From Skeletonema tropicum (taxonomy: Eukaryota > Bacillariophyta > Thalassiosirophyceae > Thalassiosirales > Thalassiosiraceae), in contig CM074128.1 of the NCBI GenBank assembly GCA_037178625.1, forward strand, positions 3,038,001-3,102,000: a DNA stretch of 64,000 nucleotides, written 5' to 3'. Positions 10,940 to 24,990 of this stretch are shown piece after piece. Within the stretch, counting starts at the first letter, position 1, and every line of letters starts with the position of its first letter. The notes beneath the pieces are model-generated. The model was not told where the DNA came from. It ran no database searches and saw nothing but the letters and a program-made list of their open reading frames with translations. The position numbers and the translations under genes were made by a program.

Positions 10940-13018
10940 ATGTCGTCGTTCAAATCAAGGCCCAAACCCGTTTGGGCCATCTCCAAACGGCGTCCTCGCC
11001 AGAATATCATCGCCATGATCCTCAAGAAGGCAAAGGGATCAGGGTCATCAAAAACCGCAAGATCATCTAGTACAAAAGGGTTGGACGCCAGCCAACACGG
11101 CGAGAAGAGTAGTAGTGATCGTGCCAGTAAGAAATCATCTCGTTCACGGGCCATCCTCCAGAGCGCAGCCGATATTACAGGGAGACTCTCCCAACGATCT
11201 ACCAGAATCAAAACGCAGGTCGCAGCGGCAAGGGAGGAGGTATTACCAAGGGCCAGAAGGCATTTTACCGATCCTCAAAGGGTATTTGCAAGGTAACTGT
11301 GGTGGGTGTACATCATGATGCCAAGCTGGAACCGTATTATACAATTAAGTTGAGGGATGGGAAGGAGAAGCAGGTTGGTGGTAAGCACCTAACTCCGGTG
11401 CAGGATGTGGAGAAATCTATCAAGAAGGAAAGTAGGCATGGAGAGAGACGTGATAGCATTAAGAAGGGCTAGTATTCATGGAGAAAGTGTTGGAGTAGAG
11501 TCAAAGAAGGGAAGTACTACGGGAACGGACCAAACGCTTAGTAGCACGAGTGACGAAGGTAGTGTGGCCGGAGCTTCAGATGATCACGTCTCATCCGATG
11601 TCGATGCACAATTTGCCAAAGGTCAAAGTGCCTATTATTGTTCCGCTGACGGTCAAGTTTCCAAAGTGAAGGTAATCAAAGTTTTCACCTCTTCTTCGTC
11701 ATCCAGGCACAAATATAATGTTCATCATCCTGATGGAACCAGCAATGATGTAGATGGTGATCAATTGAAAGCGTTGTTAGATTTGACAACTGATGAACTA
11801 GCCGTATTGATGAAAGAAAAGAATGAGAAACCTAGTTCTAACAAGGAAATGCCGGCCTTGACTCCCACTGAAGATGTGGATCCAGGGTACGAAGCTGAAA
11901 AGTCGGAGTCCTCTCAAGAAACTGCTGAGCAGAAAAGTAGCGATGGCAATCAGGAGCCACTGGCCCTCCCTTGCTCTTTTGAAATGGTTGAGGCCAAGAC
12001 AGAAGAGGGGGGTACCAAAATTGTTCCAAGATATGCTGCTGGGACGAAGTTATACTACAAAAACGCCGATGGAATACAAACGGCGACAATTTTGGAATCC
12101 CATTTGGATGATCTGTTGGACCCATATTATACAATACGTCTGAAGGATGGGAGAGAAAAGCAAACGGATAATGCACATCTTCTGATGACTTTGCCAGAAG
12201 GGGAGGGCGCCGAAGTGAAAAAAGAGGAACAGCACGAAGAAATGAAACAGATAACAGAAATAACAATGGAAGAGCCAGAGGAATCAAAAGAGAAAGAAAG
12301 TCCTACGTCTGAAACGATGGTAGAAACAAATTCGCCTGACACACAAGCGAAACAAGAAACTGTTGCAGAGTTATCTCTTGTTCCTGTGAATGAAACGAAC
12401 AAACCCAAGACTCTGGAGAACTCTGGGAATTCCTGATGTCGGGCAAGAAGCTACTCCAAAAGTGAAAAAGCAGGTTGATCCAGCTGCATCTCCGCTGACA
12501 TTAGTTCATAACTTCTCCCTGCAGTGAAGTAGTCCGTTACAGCTCCTCTCAAGGAGAACACTATCGTGCCACTGTTGTCAAGTTACTTAAGGACAAGAAG
12601 CATCGTCCCTATTACGTCGTTCGTCTTCCTGACGGCAAAGAAAAACAGGTTTATGACCATCGTCTCTCACCTATACGGATTGGAAGGGCTGATTCATCGG
12701 TCGACGAGTCAAAACGGTCGGGTCGAAACCGCTCGATAAGTCTCCGCCGCTCACTAAGCGAGGCCCCGTCTTCTAGAAAGACTCTGAGTAGAGCTGACTC
12801 GAGCCGATTCCCATGGTACATCCAATACGCGGAGCCGACGGGCGTCAATTTCTTCTGACGAAAGAAGGAAATCTCTCAGCCGCAGCAAGTCCCTCTCGCG
12901 TAGGTCTGTAAGTCGGGACCCTAGATCGCAACGTCGAGCAAGCAGTAGACCTCGTGGTCCGGCAGCTAACGAAGATGCAAGGCTGAGCATGAGAAGTTTG
13001 CGGAAATCAATAAGATAA
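10940..13018 (+). CDS. Protein with four YYTI-type (Tudor/KOW-like) modules and an RS-rich tail
   Basis: The start ATG at 10940 precedes a basic Ser/Lys-rich segment. Four related ~45-residue modules follow. Module 1 lies near 11251-11400 (AFYRSSKG ... LEPYYTIKLRDGKEKQ). Module 2 is a divergent copy near 11620-11790 (AYYCSADGQ ... HHPDGTSNDV). Module 3 lies near 12030-12180 (LYYKNADGI ... LDPYYTIRLKDGREKQ). Module 4 lies near 12530-12665 (VRYSSSQGE ... HRPYYVVRLPDGKEKQ). The modules alternate short strands in a small-barrel pattern like Tudor or KOW domains; that fold is inferred. Acidic linkers separate them. The C-terminus is an SR-type tail (SLSRSKSLSRRSVSR) ending at TAA 13016-13018. About five extra bases (near 11240, 11455, 12433, 12517 and 12813) disrupt the frame. 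The RS tail suggests a nuclear RNA or chromatin role. Confidence 0.65.
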
Positions 13019-13058
13019 GTAACCATGAGAAGTTTGCGGAAATCAATAAGATAAGTAA
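12988..13058 (+). repeat. 36-bp tandem duplication spanning a stop codon
   Basis: Two essentially perfect copies, starting CATGAGAAGTTTGCGG at 12988 and at 13024, lie head to tail. The first copy contains the last codons (MRSLRKSIR) and the TAA of the upstream gene; the second copy is downstream of the stop. Confidence 0.9.
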
Positions 13059-13123
13059 CGCAATACTTAGTGAAAATGTGACGGTAAACTATAAACTTTT
13101 GCTGTACAACAAACCACGTATGA

Positions 13124-14253
13124 TCAGACTTCGTATTTCTGTATTTCCACCTTATCCACCGCATCCTCGAGTGCGGCGTGATAAGCATTTATTGTTTTCT
13201 TCTCCGGCTTGGACACTTCATTTGGATCTTTGCCTTCTTGAATTGCTCTTGCTTTTTTCCTTTCAAATATTGCCTCCAAGGTATCTTCCCGAGTCCATTG
13301 ACATCCAGTTCTCGTCCTCTCTGTTACCATAGCACGTAACTCATCAATCGTCATGTACTCCCGACGTACCCTTCATATTCCAAAAAGGTGGTGGAGCAGG
13401 CGAACCTTCTTGGGCATACGCAGCTGCAAAATCGTTCAAAGCTGACTTCTTCAGTGGGACGTACCCCTTGTTGATCATTTCATCCTTATAACGTCTTTTG
13501 AAGCGCCGTTGCGTATTCTTATTCGATGTACCAGATAAGCTCTCGATATTTGCTTCCATTTCTCTCAGAGTTTGAGCAGCTTCATATGTTTGATAGACCA
13601 GAGCATTATTTGCTGGTGGTGGCACAACTACTTCGGCAATCTCGCCTTGATTCTCCCCAGTCTTTTGCTTTTTGGCCGGTCTAGGCGGCGGCTTTGCTTC
13701 TACATCATTGTCTGGCTTTCCTTTTGAAATGGACGTTTTTGCCGAATTGATTGCAGCAGCAAGTGCCTCCATAGGACCATCCCTCATCGCACGTTCGTGT
13801 TCTAATTTGGCATGCTGAGTCAAGTATCTGTCTTTCCTCGTCAGCTTGCTATGTGCTTGTTTGGCAGCAACTTTCTCTTTTGTGTTATCTAATGTCCTGG
13901 ATACAGTTAGAATGTGCGCTTTGATAGCATTTGTGGAAAGATCAATTGCCTTCGGACACCAATTCCTTCTGTTTGTTTGGATCATCCGTCGTTGTTGCAG
14001 TGGTTGTTGCCTCCGTAAACGTCTTGACATTCTCGAGTAAATCAACGATGGCCTTCATATCATCGAGTGACTTGTATATGGAATCAATTTTCTTTGCCCC
14101 GCTAATTCTGTCCCCCTTCATCTTTATATTTCCATTGGCATCTCGTCGCGGTTTGGGCTGATCGGCAGCAGGTGACAAATTATTATCATTGCCACTGACA
14201 AAAGAGTCAAGATCGGGGGCGACGATGGTATTATTTTCGTTCGTGCTCTCCAT
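13124..14253 (-). CDS. Orphan basic coiled-coil protein
   Basis: Three overlapping frames join into one ~375-residue protein if one base is skipped near 13940 and one near 13352. It begins MESTNENNTIVAPDLDSFVSG at 14253. Visible parts are a Thr-rich linker (TEATTTATTTDD), a Lys/Pro-rich nuclear-signal-like patch (PPPRPAKKQKTG), a basic helix (RRFKRRYKDEMINKGYVP), GSPAPPPFWNMKGTSG, and a C-terminal helical block starting YMTIDELRAMV with a Lys/Glu-rich stretch. No membrane segment or known catalytic motif was seen. The patch suggests a nuclear location. It is read towards the YYTI gene, so their 3' ends converge about 105 bp apart. Confidence 0.55.
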
Positions 14254-14647
14254 TTCTAATCGTGGGGAAATAATATTGCAGACGGATGGTTGTTTGTAAT
14301 AGTGTAGAAGTGACTGCCGTCCTAATGCTTCTATCTCCTCAGGTGATGCTGTTATTGAGGATTGCTCCAGCTGATTGCGTTCCGCTTTCGATGGGTTGTT
14401 TGATGTGGCAGTTTGATTGCAGTGACAGTGAAGTTTATGGTGTGAAGCGAGGAAGAGAGACCCCCTATCTACGTTTGACGTACATACAATAGGGGTAAAG
14501 CGCGAAAAATACTAACACAGACACGGTCTACTGATAAAGTATTATTTCTCTTATTGGTACATGTAGCGAATAGTCCGAGTTCATCTCATTCAATTGAATT
14601 GATGATTGAACAGGGATAGATAAGTAGTGAATAAGGCTTGCAGTAGG
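14254..14647. other. Divergent promoter region
   Basis: About 390 bp lies between two divergently transcribed orphan genes. No supported ORF, repeat or RNA gene was seen. Confidence 0.5.
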
Positions 14648-15644
14648 ATGACGGCGACAATACAAGCGGCGAATGATGATCAGCAACGGCAGCAGCAACT
14701 CTTTCAGAGATGTCATTTGCAAATTTTGCGCTCGTTGTACAATGATGAAGATGGTAGCAGCAGTGAGGACAAGTTGGATGATAAACAAGATCACACCGAT
14801 GGAAAAGAGACAGATGATAAAGTTACTGACTCGGAAAGTGAGAGTCCAGTGAGCAGTGAAATATGGGAATTAATTGATAGATTTCTTCGGCAGCGAAGAG
14901 AGTATCTCCCTCAATTACAGCGCAAAATGCATTGGAACGAAATATACGAAGAGGCTTCGTCACGTCGCGATCATTTCATTTCCATGTCCTCTGAGGAGGA
15001 GCAGCACCAGGCATCATTATCTCGTGCACCATCACTGACTCCACGCAATTTGGCATTTTCTGCCATGAAACGAAGCTCTCTGTCTCCAGCCAATAGCCAG
15101 CATGACTTTATCTTTGACCCCATTGACCAACAACCGAAATACAATGGGTAATATCAACTCTCACGGCTTATGTGAGGTTTCTATTCCATCATGGAATTTC
15201 ATCAGCCGTATGGTACAAAATCGTCAAGACTCATGTACCAAGTCTTGTGATGCTTTCAGATCTGAGCCATTTTTACAAAGTTTGCTAGATGAAGCCAAAG
15301 CGAGATGTAAAATGTTGGAGATATCATTGCAAGCGTTGAAGAAGAAGAATGAAATTGCAGCGGACACTGATCACAACATTGGGAATAAAAGAGATAGTAC
15401 AGCACCAACCAGTCCTGCGGCAAAACGAGTCAAATTTGATAGTTGTGACGCATTTGAGGATAAATGTGTTACAGGCATCTCTTTCTTCAAACGAAGGGAC
15501 CCAATTCCAGAACCGGTATATGGTGGTGATAAAACCAACCAAGCCAAGAATTCCGACTCAATCATGCAAAACCAAATCAAATTAAATCTTTGGTTGTCAT
15601 TGACAAAATCAGTGGAGGAAATTATTGATGCAGGCAACAAATAA
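14648..15644 (+). CDS. Orphan acidic/serine-rich protein
   Basis: The ATG at 14648 starts MTATIQAANDDQQRQQQ. The first half has an acidic Ser/Asp block (DDKVTDSESESPVSSEIW) followed by an aromatic helix (WELIDRFLRQRREYLPQL). The frame then breaks at TAA 15149, where removing one base continues PKYNG into NINSHGLCEV. The second half holds a probable coiled coil (LLDEAKARCKMLEISLQALKKKN), a basic SPAAKRVKFD patch that looks like a nuclear signal, and the end WLSLTKSVEEIIDAGNK. The family is not recognised; a nuclear protein is likely. Confidence 0.5.
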
Positions 15645-15728
15645 AAGTTACCATTTAATCTATAGTAAACGACATGAAATGAACAAAACTAAGCAGCAAG
15701 CGAGTGTGCAGCTTCATAATGAAAGTTT

Positions 15729-17054
15729 CTAACCCCAAATCATGCTCTTAAGCTTGTCACCGAAAGAAGTCTCCTCTTTCTTTTGGTCAACATCAGGAAC
15801 CACGACCTTATCCAAGTCCTTGATATCACCAACAGGCTTGAAGCCGTCTGGGAACATTTCGTCGTTAGCAATGAGAGAGCATTCTGTAGGACTGGAGCAA
15901 TAAACTTCACCAATGATTTCGCTGAACTTCACCCAACGATCTTCAGCAGCGGATTTATCAGCTGCAAGCGACATCACCAACGCTACCAAACCATCAATTC
16001 CTGTGCAGGGTACTGGAGAATCATTCACAAGAGACTCACAGAAAGCCTCAGTCTCGGTCACATACGCCTCGAAGTAACGAGACAAAAAGAAATCAAAAGG
16101 CATATCGGCGTTACCAGTGTAGTCGTTTTTGTAGATCTTTGCAGTGTTAGGGTACACATTGTCTGTAGCAATCATTCCCGATGTGCCCAACACTTCTGCA
16201 CGCTGATCATATCCATAGGAACTCTGACGGCACACATCTACCATCGCACTCACACCGTTGGGGTACCTAACAATACAGCTTGCCGTGTCAAAAGCCTCTG
16301 ATCCAGGAAGATCCTCGATCGACTTGTCAATGTGACAAGATCCAACTGCAAGAATCTCAATGGGGTCATCACCAGCCAAGAACCGAGTCATATCGAGATC
16401 ATGCACAGCCATATCGTTGAAGATTCCTCCACCGCCTTTCACATACTCATATGGAGGAGGAGAAGGGTCACGAGAACAAGTCTTGATGATGATGGTATCA
16501 CCTACTTCTTTCTCCTCGATTGCTCTCCTGACACGCAAAAAGTTGGGATCAAACCTCCTTTGCAATCCGATCATCAACTTCACGCCAGCCTCGTTACATG
16601 CATTGATTGCTTCTACAGTCTCAGCAAGATCGGTGGCGATAGGCTTCTCGCAAAACACGTGCTTGCCGTTAGCAGCGCAGGCTTTGATTTGATCAGCATG
16701 GAACTGAGAAGGAGAGCAAATCCACACAGCATCTACATCAGGATCGGTGATGACTTCCATAGCATCAGATGTGAATTTGGGCACTCCGAACTTCTTAGCT
16801 GCGTCCTCAGCCTTCGACACTGTAGGATTGGACACAACAATTGGCACGACACCAGGTGCCTTGTTGATGGCTCCCAAATGCACAATACCGATTCTACCAC
16901 ATCCGATAACACCAACTTTGACAGGATCCTTGGACTCTGTCGAAGTCATCTGAAGAACAGTTGTCGATCTCACAGCATGCTGGGAGGCGGGCGCGAACGC
17001 AGATGCAGATCCAACCGCGAAGATGGCGATGATAGCGGAGCTTAGTCTGACCAT
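15729..17054 (-). CDS. Plastid-targeted Gfo/Idh/MocA oxidoreductase, myo-inositol 2-dehydrogenase-like (copy 1, intact)
   Basis: This 441-residue NAD(P)-dependent oxidoreductase is intact. I placed the start at the internal Met at 17054 because it opens a classic bipartite leader: MVRLSSAIIAIFAVGSASAFAP has a hydrophobic core and the ASAFAP cleavage motif. The Rossmann motif is VGVIGCGRIGIVHLGAI, the catalytic-region lysine is in FCEKPIATDL, and the sugar-binding GGGGIFNDMAVHDLDMTRFL follows. These match the IolG branch, which oxidises inositol or related polyols, but the exact substrate cannot be read from sequence. It ends FGDKLKSMIWG. It is head to head with a near-identical copy; 398 bp separate the two starts. 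Confidence 0.88.
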   Translation of the reverse strand: MVRLSSAIIAIFAVGSASAFAPASQHAVRSTTVLQMTSTESKDPVKVGVIGCGRIGIVHLGAINKAPGVVPIVVSNPTVSKAEDAAKKFGVPKFTSDAMEVITDPDVDAVWICSPSQFHADQIKACAANGKHVFCEKPIATDLAETVEAINACNEAGVKLMIGLQRRFDPNFLRVRRAIEEKEVGDTIIIKTCSRDPSPPPYEYVKGGGGIFNDMAVHDLDMTRFLAGDDPIEILAVGSCHIDKSIEDLPGSEAFDTASCIVRYPNGVSAMVDVCRQSSYGYDQRAEVLGTSGMIATDNVYPNTAKIYKNDYTGNADMPFDFFLSRYFEAYVTETEAFCESLVNDSPVPCTGIDGLVALVMSLAADKSAAEDRWVKFSEIIGEVYCSSPTECSLIANDEMFPDGFKPVGDIKDLDKVVVPDVDQKKEETSFGDKLKSMIWG

Positions 17055-17452
17055 TTTGAACGTCGTGCCAACTGCTTTCAGGTGCAATGCTTTGCAGAGT
17101 TGTAGAATGTGACAGCTTGCTTTAGCAATGGTAGGATTACGACGTTGATCGGCACTTTCAATTCTTCAACTTCGAGGGCGTCAAAGATTGTGGGTACGTG
17201 TTCACTCAAAGCTTCGTAGGTGAATTGATCACGCGTGTTAAAAGCAACGTGTTGGATTTTAATGATTTAGATTGAAGGACGAAGCTTGAATCGAAGGGTT
17301 CCCATCGCAAATGTTCCCCTCGAAAATCGGCCTTTTGGAATTTCATGCCTCTGCAAACTTGGACAGCATTGCATGCCAGCATAGCCGTTGGCTGTGCCAG
17401 CCACCATGTTCTTCGTTAGTCGTCATAAACAATTCATTTCATAACTTTCAAA
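17055..17452. other. Shared spacer between head-to-head duplicated genes
   Basis: 398 bp lie between the start codons of the two inverted Gfo/Idh copies and should contain both promoters. The near-identity of the genes begins at the coding starts; I did not see an equally strong inverted repeat in the spacer itself. Confidence 0.55.
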
Positions 17453-18774
17453 ATGGTCAGACTAAGCTCCGCTATCATCGCCATCTTCGCTGTTGGATCT
17501 GCATCTGCGTTCGCGCCCGCCTCCCAGCATGCTGTGCGATCGGCAACTGTTCTTCAGATGGCTGAATCTGAGGCCAAGGATCCTGTCAAAGTTGGTGTTA
17601 TCGGATGCGGTAGAATCGGTATCGTGCATTTGGGAGCCATCAACAAGGCACCTGGTGTCGTGCCAATTGTTGTGTCCAACCCTACAGTGTCAAAGGCCTG
17701 AGGACGCAGCTAAGAAGTTCGGAGTGCCCAAATTCACATCTGATGCTAATGGAAGTCATCACCGATCCTGATGTAGATGCTGTAGTGGATTTGCTCTCCT
17801 TCTCAGTTCCATGCTGATCAAATCAAAGCCTGCGCTGCTAACGGCTAAGCATGTGTTTTGCGAGAAGCCTATCGCAACCGATCTTGCCGAGACTGTAGAA
17901 GCAATCAATGCATGTAACGAGGCTGGCGTGAAGTTGATGATCGGATTGCAAAGGAGGTTTGATCCCAACTTTTTGCGTGTCAGGAGAGCAATCGAGGAGA
18001 AAGAAGTAGGTGATACCATCATCATCAAGACTTGTTCTCGTGATCCTTCTCCTCCTCCATATGAGTATGTGAAAGGCGGTGGAGGAATCTTCAACGATAT
18101 GGCTGTGCATGATCTCGATATGACTCGGTTCTTGGCTGGTGATGACCCCATTGAGATTCTTGCAGTTGGATCTTGTCACATTGACAAGTCGATCGAGGAT
18201 CTTCCTGGATCAGAGGCTTTTGACACAGCAAGCTGTATTGTTAGGTACCCCAACGGTGTGAGTGCGATGGTAGATGTGTGCCGTCAGAGTTCGTACGGAT
18301 ATGATCAGCGTGCAGAAGTGTTGGGTACATCAGGGAATGATTGCTACAGACAATGTGTACCCTAACACTGCAAAGATCTACAAGAACGACTACACTGGTA
18401 ACGCCGATATGCCTTTTGATTTCTTTTTGTCTCGTTACTTCGAGGCGTATGTGACCGAGACTGAGGCTTTCTGTGAGTCTCTTGTGAATGATTCTCCAGT
18501 ACCCTGCACAGGAATTGATGGTTTGGTAGCGTTGGTGATGTCGCTTGCAGCTGATAAATCCGCTGCTGAAGATCGTTGGGTGAAGTTCAGCGAAATCATT
18601 GAGCAAGTATACTGTGTTAACCCTACAGAATGCTCTCTCATTGCTAACGACGCAATGTTCCCAGAAGGTTTCAAGCCTGTCGGTGATATTCAAGGACTTG
18701 AATAAGGTCGTGGTACCTGATGTTGACCAACAGAAGGAAGGCTTTGCGAGTAAGTTCAAAAGTATCTTTAGTTA
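17453..18774 (+). CDS. Plastid-targeted Gfo/Idh/MocA oxidoreductase, copy 2 (frame interrupted)
   Basis: This is an inverted duplicate of the 15729-17054 gene, with the same ASAFAP leader, GCGRIG Rossmann loop, CEKPIATDL and GGGGIFNDMAVHDLD motifs. Base-by-base comparison shows six extra single bases in this copy: near 17697, 17749, 17784, 17846, 18334 and 18689. Removing them gives a full-length enzyme. Real coding differences exist: MAESEAKDP versus MTSTESKDP after the leader, EQVYCVNP versus GEVYCSSP, and the end GFASKFKSIFS versus FGDKLKSMIWG. It is either a recent duplicate with sequencing insertions or a decaying second copy; the synonymous divergence favours a maintained gene. Confidence 0.8.
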
Positions 18775-19044
18775 ATACACGATTTGGGTCTCGTACCCTT
18801 TTAGAATAAACATACACTTTCGAAAATACTGTCGCAATTTTCAGCTTGGTTTCTACATTAGAAGATCATACTTGAAATCAAATCGTTGATCTTTGATTTT
18901 GCTGACAACTTTTAGCTACATACTTCAAACATTAAGTCCTTTACAATACAAATAACGTCTTTCACATTCACATTCATCACCTTCCATTCAGAAAGAAAAA
19001 AGGTCCCTTAACAAAAAATCACGACCGGCAGTCATACACTAATC

Positions 19045-21016
19045 TCATTTGGAAGCCGGTTTTCTATTGTGTGTCATATGCGCAGCTACCAGTGAGTTAC
19101 TAGCAAGGGCAGCCATCAGGCTTAGCTCTCCTGCCATAGTGGCAGCAGCAACAACATGTAGCCAACTGCTTGGCGTTGTCACCAGGATTTTCTCCTCCGC
19201 CCTTCACTCCAATGGCTTTCAAGCATGCAGCTTGAGCTGGCAATCCAGTTCCGCCGCCAACAGTGCCTACCTCAATAGATGGCATTGTGCAAGAAATCCA
19301 CAAATCGCCCTCCTGTGTTTCTTCCATCAGAGTGATGCAATTGGCACTTTCCACATTTTGAGCGGGATCTTGGCCTGTGGCAAGGAATACAGCCGTGACA
19401 TTGTTTGATGCGTGAGCATTGAAGCCCCCGACCACACCAGCCATGGCACTACCAATCAAGTTCTTGTTTACATTGGTTTCGACTATGGCCGGCACGCTTG
19501 TTTTCAGAGTGGATCGAACAACACTCTTGGGGATAGTCGCTTCAATGACAACGCTCTTCCCCCTGCCTTCGATCCAGTTAATTGCTCCCGCCTTCTTATC
19601 TGTACACATATTGCCGCTCAATGCTACAAGTGACAGATTTGGGAATACCTGTCGAAGGCATTCAATTACGGCAAGACTTCCTTTGGAAACCATGTTCATA
19701 CCCATAGCATCACCGGCGAAGCACCGGAGACGAATGTAGACATTCTTTCCAGCAACGGAGGGACGCGCCTCAATCAGCTTCCCAAAGCTTGTAGTCGATT
19801 CAAACGCTTCCTTGAGCTTTTTAAAGTTTTCAGGACGTTCAATCCAAAGGAAAAGATCGGATGCTTCCTTGGCGCTAGGCAGACGAACACATGGAGCTCT
19901 TGTGATTCCATCACGAAGAATGCTGCTGACTGCCCCAGAACCTTGGGTGATGGCTTTGCAGCCTCTGTTGGTGCTTGCAACGAGACATCCTTCTGTAGTA
20001 GCCATGGGGATATAGATTGATTCGCCATTCAACGTGATGGGTCCAGCCATACCAACAGGAATGGGAATGTAACCTACTACAATCTCACAGTTTGCCCCGA
20101 GAACACGTTTATAATCCAAATCATGCTTGTGGGGAAGTTCAGCAAGTGCACCACCAGCGTCCAAGGGAGTCTAGTTGAACATCAACTTTGAGCCTTCGCA
20201 CCTCTACGGCCCGATGAGGATCAAGGAGTTTTTCTAATTGATGATCTTTCACCTTACCCTGGACAACTAAGGAGGCAATTTCAGCATTGGATAGATTCCT
20301 TAATGTTAGTGGGGATACTTGAGGAAGGCTTCTTGAAGGAAGTAGGATCAGAACAGACCTGGAGCAGATGATGCAGGGGGGTGCACCTTTACCACTTTCA
20401 CTGGGGGTACCGCGCTGAAGATATCATGTACGAATGTAAAGAAATAATAAGATACATGAAAAACATGACCAGATGAACTGAAGAATGGATATTCTGTGCA
20501 CTCACCTCTCCTTGGTTGGCATGGGCTTTCGAAGCATCTGATGCTGATGATTCTGTGGCTCACATTCCAATTCATCCAACTCAACAAAGCTGATACCAAA
20601 GAATCCAAAAAAGTAACACATGGAGAAACTCCAAATGATTATGAACTGCAGCAGTGACGTTGAGTCATCAAGGTAGGTAGTGGCATTGGACGCAAATTTA
20701 AGAACGGATAGGAGGAATCCGAAAGTGACTATGTAGTTGGTCAATCGAAGGATGTGCCATTTCGGCTGCGGCTCATCCGATGATGATGCCATTCGGCTTG
20801 GCCTTGGATATCTTGGGCTTGTTGAGGGAATCTGCGTCTCCTCCGTCGGGAAGGGCCATTGAGCTGCCCGCCGCTGTTGATCACCAGGAAGGAAAACATT
20901 AAACTTGCCCCAATGAGAGATGCGTAGAGGATCTCTGGATTGGAGTGAGGCAAAGATTCTAGGGAGGCAATGACAGCGTCAATGCGCATACCGATGGTTG
21001 TCGGTTCGGACGTCAT
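19045..21016 (-). CDS. HMGR: HMG-CoA reductase (ER membrane, three predicted TM segments)
   Basis: This is the NADPH-dependent rate-setting enzyme of the mevalonate pathway. The N-terminus has three hydrophobic segments: [36 protein letters not shown] and [20 protein letters not shown]. An intron with donor near 20503 (GTGAGT) and a likely acceptor near 20420 separates these from the linker and catalytic domain. Catalytic motifs are [17 protein letters not shown] (Glu), DKKAGAINW (Lys), [13 protein letters not shown] (Asp) and a C-terminal His in [11 protein letters not shown], recovered by skipping one base near 19160. Other extra bases lie near 20168, 20300, 20357, 20795 and 20870. The stop is at 19045-19047. 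The protein ends shortly after the catalytic His, with no further domain. Confidence 0.93.
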
Positions 21017-21561
21017 TCTTTCTGTTGTTGTTGGCGAGCCCGTTCTCGAAATCTACAGGAGCAGTGGGCGTAGGTTTTTCAGGGGATGATAGAATAAATG
21101 ACGAGGATAAATGATGTCAACGACGGCGGTACTTTCAGAAGGCAAGTTTGATATATCAGCACGACAAACATCAAAATTTGAACGACCAATGCTTCTTCTT
21201 ACAACTTACGCCTTCTTTGGGGGTTTTGAGGATTGGGAAGAAAATCGGCATCAAAAGCTGTTGTGCCGTCTGCCTCTTGCGAGTGCAGGTTTTTCTTCGC
21301 CAAAATCAAATCCTCCCAACGTGGGAATTAGTAGGTTGGCGATGATCGTGCTTTCGGCGTCGCGCGGAGTCTCACCTTCTCCTCTGCAAGAATCTTGTGA
21401 TAGAGAGAGATGCGTCGTGCGCGCGTGCGTTGAGAGAAGCCGGTGAATGAGAGTTGGGAGTTGGGAGGAGTTGGGACGGGGGTTGGCTCTCTTCAGCTAT
21501 CCCTCTCCCTGCCTCGCCACAAACCTCCTCATCCTCAACCTCAAGGTAATACTCTTGCACC
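21017..21561. other. Divergent promoter region between HMGR and GET1
   Basis: 545 bp between divergent genes. It contains purine-rich GTTGGGAG-type repeats near 21450-21480 but no supported ORF or RNA gene. Confidence 0.5.
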
Positions 21562-22205
21562 ATGACGCTGCTGCCCTACCCTAGCATACCCTATACAATT
21601 GTTCACTCAGCTGACATTGCCCTGCTACTGGTATTTGGTTTCGTATATGAGCTGGCTATCCGCCTCTACCGTCACAAAAATGAAAGCCGTACATCTCGTG
21701 AGCGAAAAGTGAACATACACCTCGCAACTCTACGCTATGAAGCCGCCAAGAAGCGAGCATCTTGGGCCTTCCGCATTTGTAGAAACTTCCAAACTCGAGA
21801 GGGCTGTCTTGGCGACTGAGAAAGAACTTGAAAAGTTGAAGAGTAGCAGAGAAGAAAGGAGTGCACAGTACTGCCAAGCTGATTAAGAAATGCAATTTGG
21901 CAGCTAACGCCATTGTTATGCTCACGTACTACGGAGTTGCCATGTTGGCAATTGATGGGTCAAGAATTATTGACGAAAATATTGCATCAAATGACGAAAT
22001 AATAAGCGATGTTGAGCGCGCCTCTTCCTTTTGGAAAGGTTTGTTCTTCCCCTTGACTTATCATGGTATGGGGTACAAGATTTCACAGTATGGAATTGAA
22101 AGTGGAATGAGGGCATCGTGTGTTGGTGCGTTGGCTGTATTTTGGGCAGCTAGGACTACTAGTGGGGAGATATTTGAATGCGCAATCAATTGGTTATCGA
22201 GATGA
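21562..22205 (+). CDS. GET1: GET1/WRB-like tail-anchored protein insertion receptor
   Basis: The architecture matches GET1/WRB, the ER receptor subunit that accepts tail-anchored proteins from GET3. An N-terminal TM (DIALLLVFGFVYELAI) is followed by a cytosolic coiled coil, with FVETSKLERAVLATEKELEKL reading like the WRB AKLERK..LEKELEKL signature. Two more TMs follow (NAIVMLTYYGVAMLAI and ASCVGALAVFWAA), with PLTYHGMGYKISQYGIE before the last. Three frames join after removing one base near 21776 and one near 21868. The ~210-residue length suits the family. It converges with CDC48. Confidence 0.78.
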
Positions 22206-22459
22206 AGTAAACGAATAAATACTAAGTTAATCAGATTAGATAATGACACTATTCAAGACCTGCTGGAGCAGGTACGATATAGATTAAGGATGGGCAATGA
22301 AAATGTTCTTTTGATTATGATGAATAGTGAATGCAGCGTACAGATGATGTGGAGCAACTAATTTTAGTAGCATTTTACAACAGCAAATCTATCTCTATAT
22401 CTAGGTTAGTTGCCAGCAATAATGAAAATCATGAGCAAAGCACTTCAAATATTGATTGC

Positions 22460-24990
<2,531 letters not shown>

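Noticed and set aside
17759..18179. Minus-strand ORFs within Gfo/Idh copy 2 and plus-strand ORFs in copy 1
   Set aside because: They are the same antisense frame in both copies, a by-product of the codon usage of the real gene.
17453..18774. Copy 2 of the Gfo/Idh gene as a pseudogene
   Set aside because: The only disruptions are single extra bases like those in essential genes nearby, and its coding differences from copy 1 do not introduce stops.
15729..18774. Inverted Gfo/Idh pair as the arms of a transposon
   Set aside because: The arms are complete host-type genes with plastid leaders and there is no transposase or target-site duplication in view.
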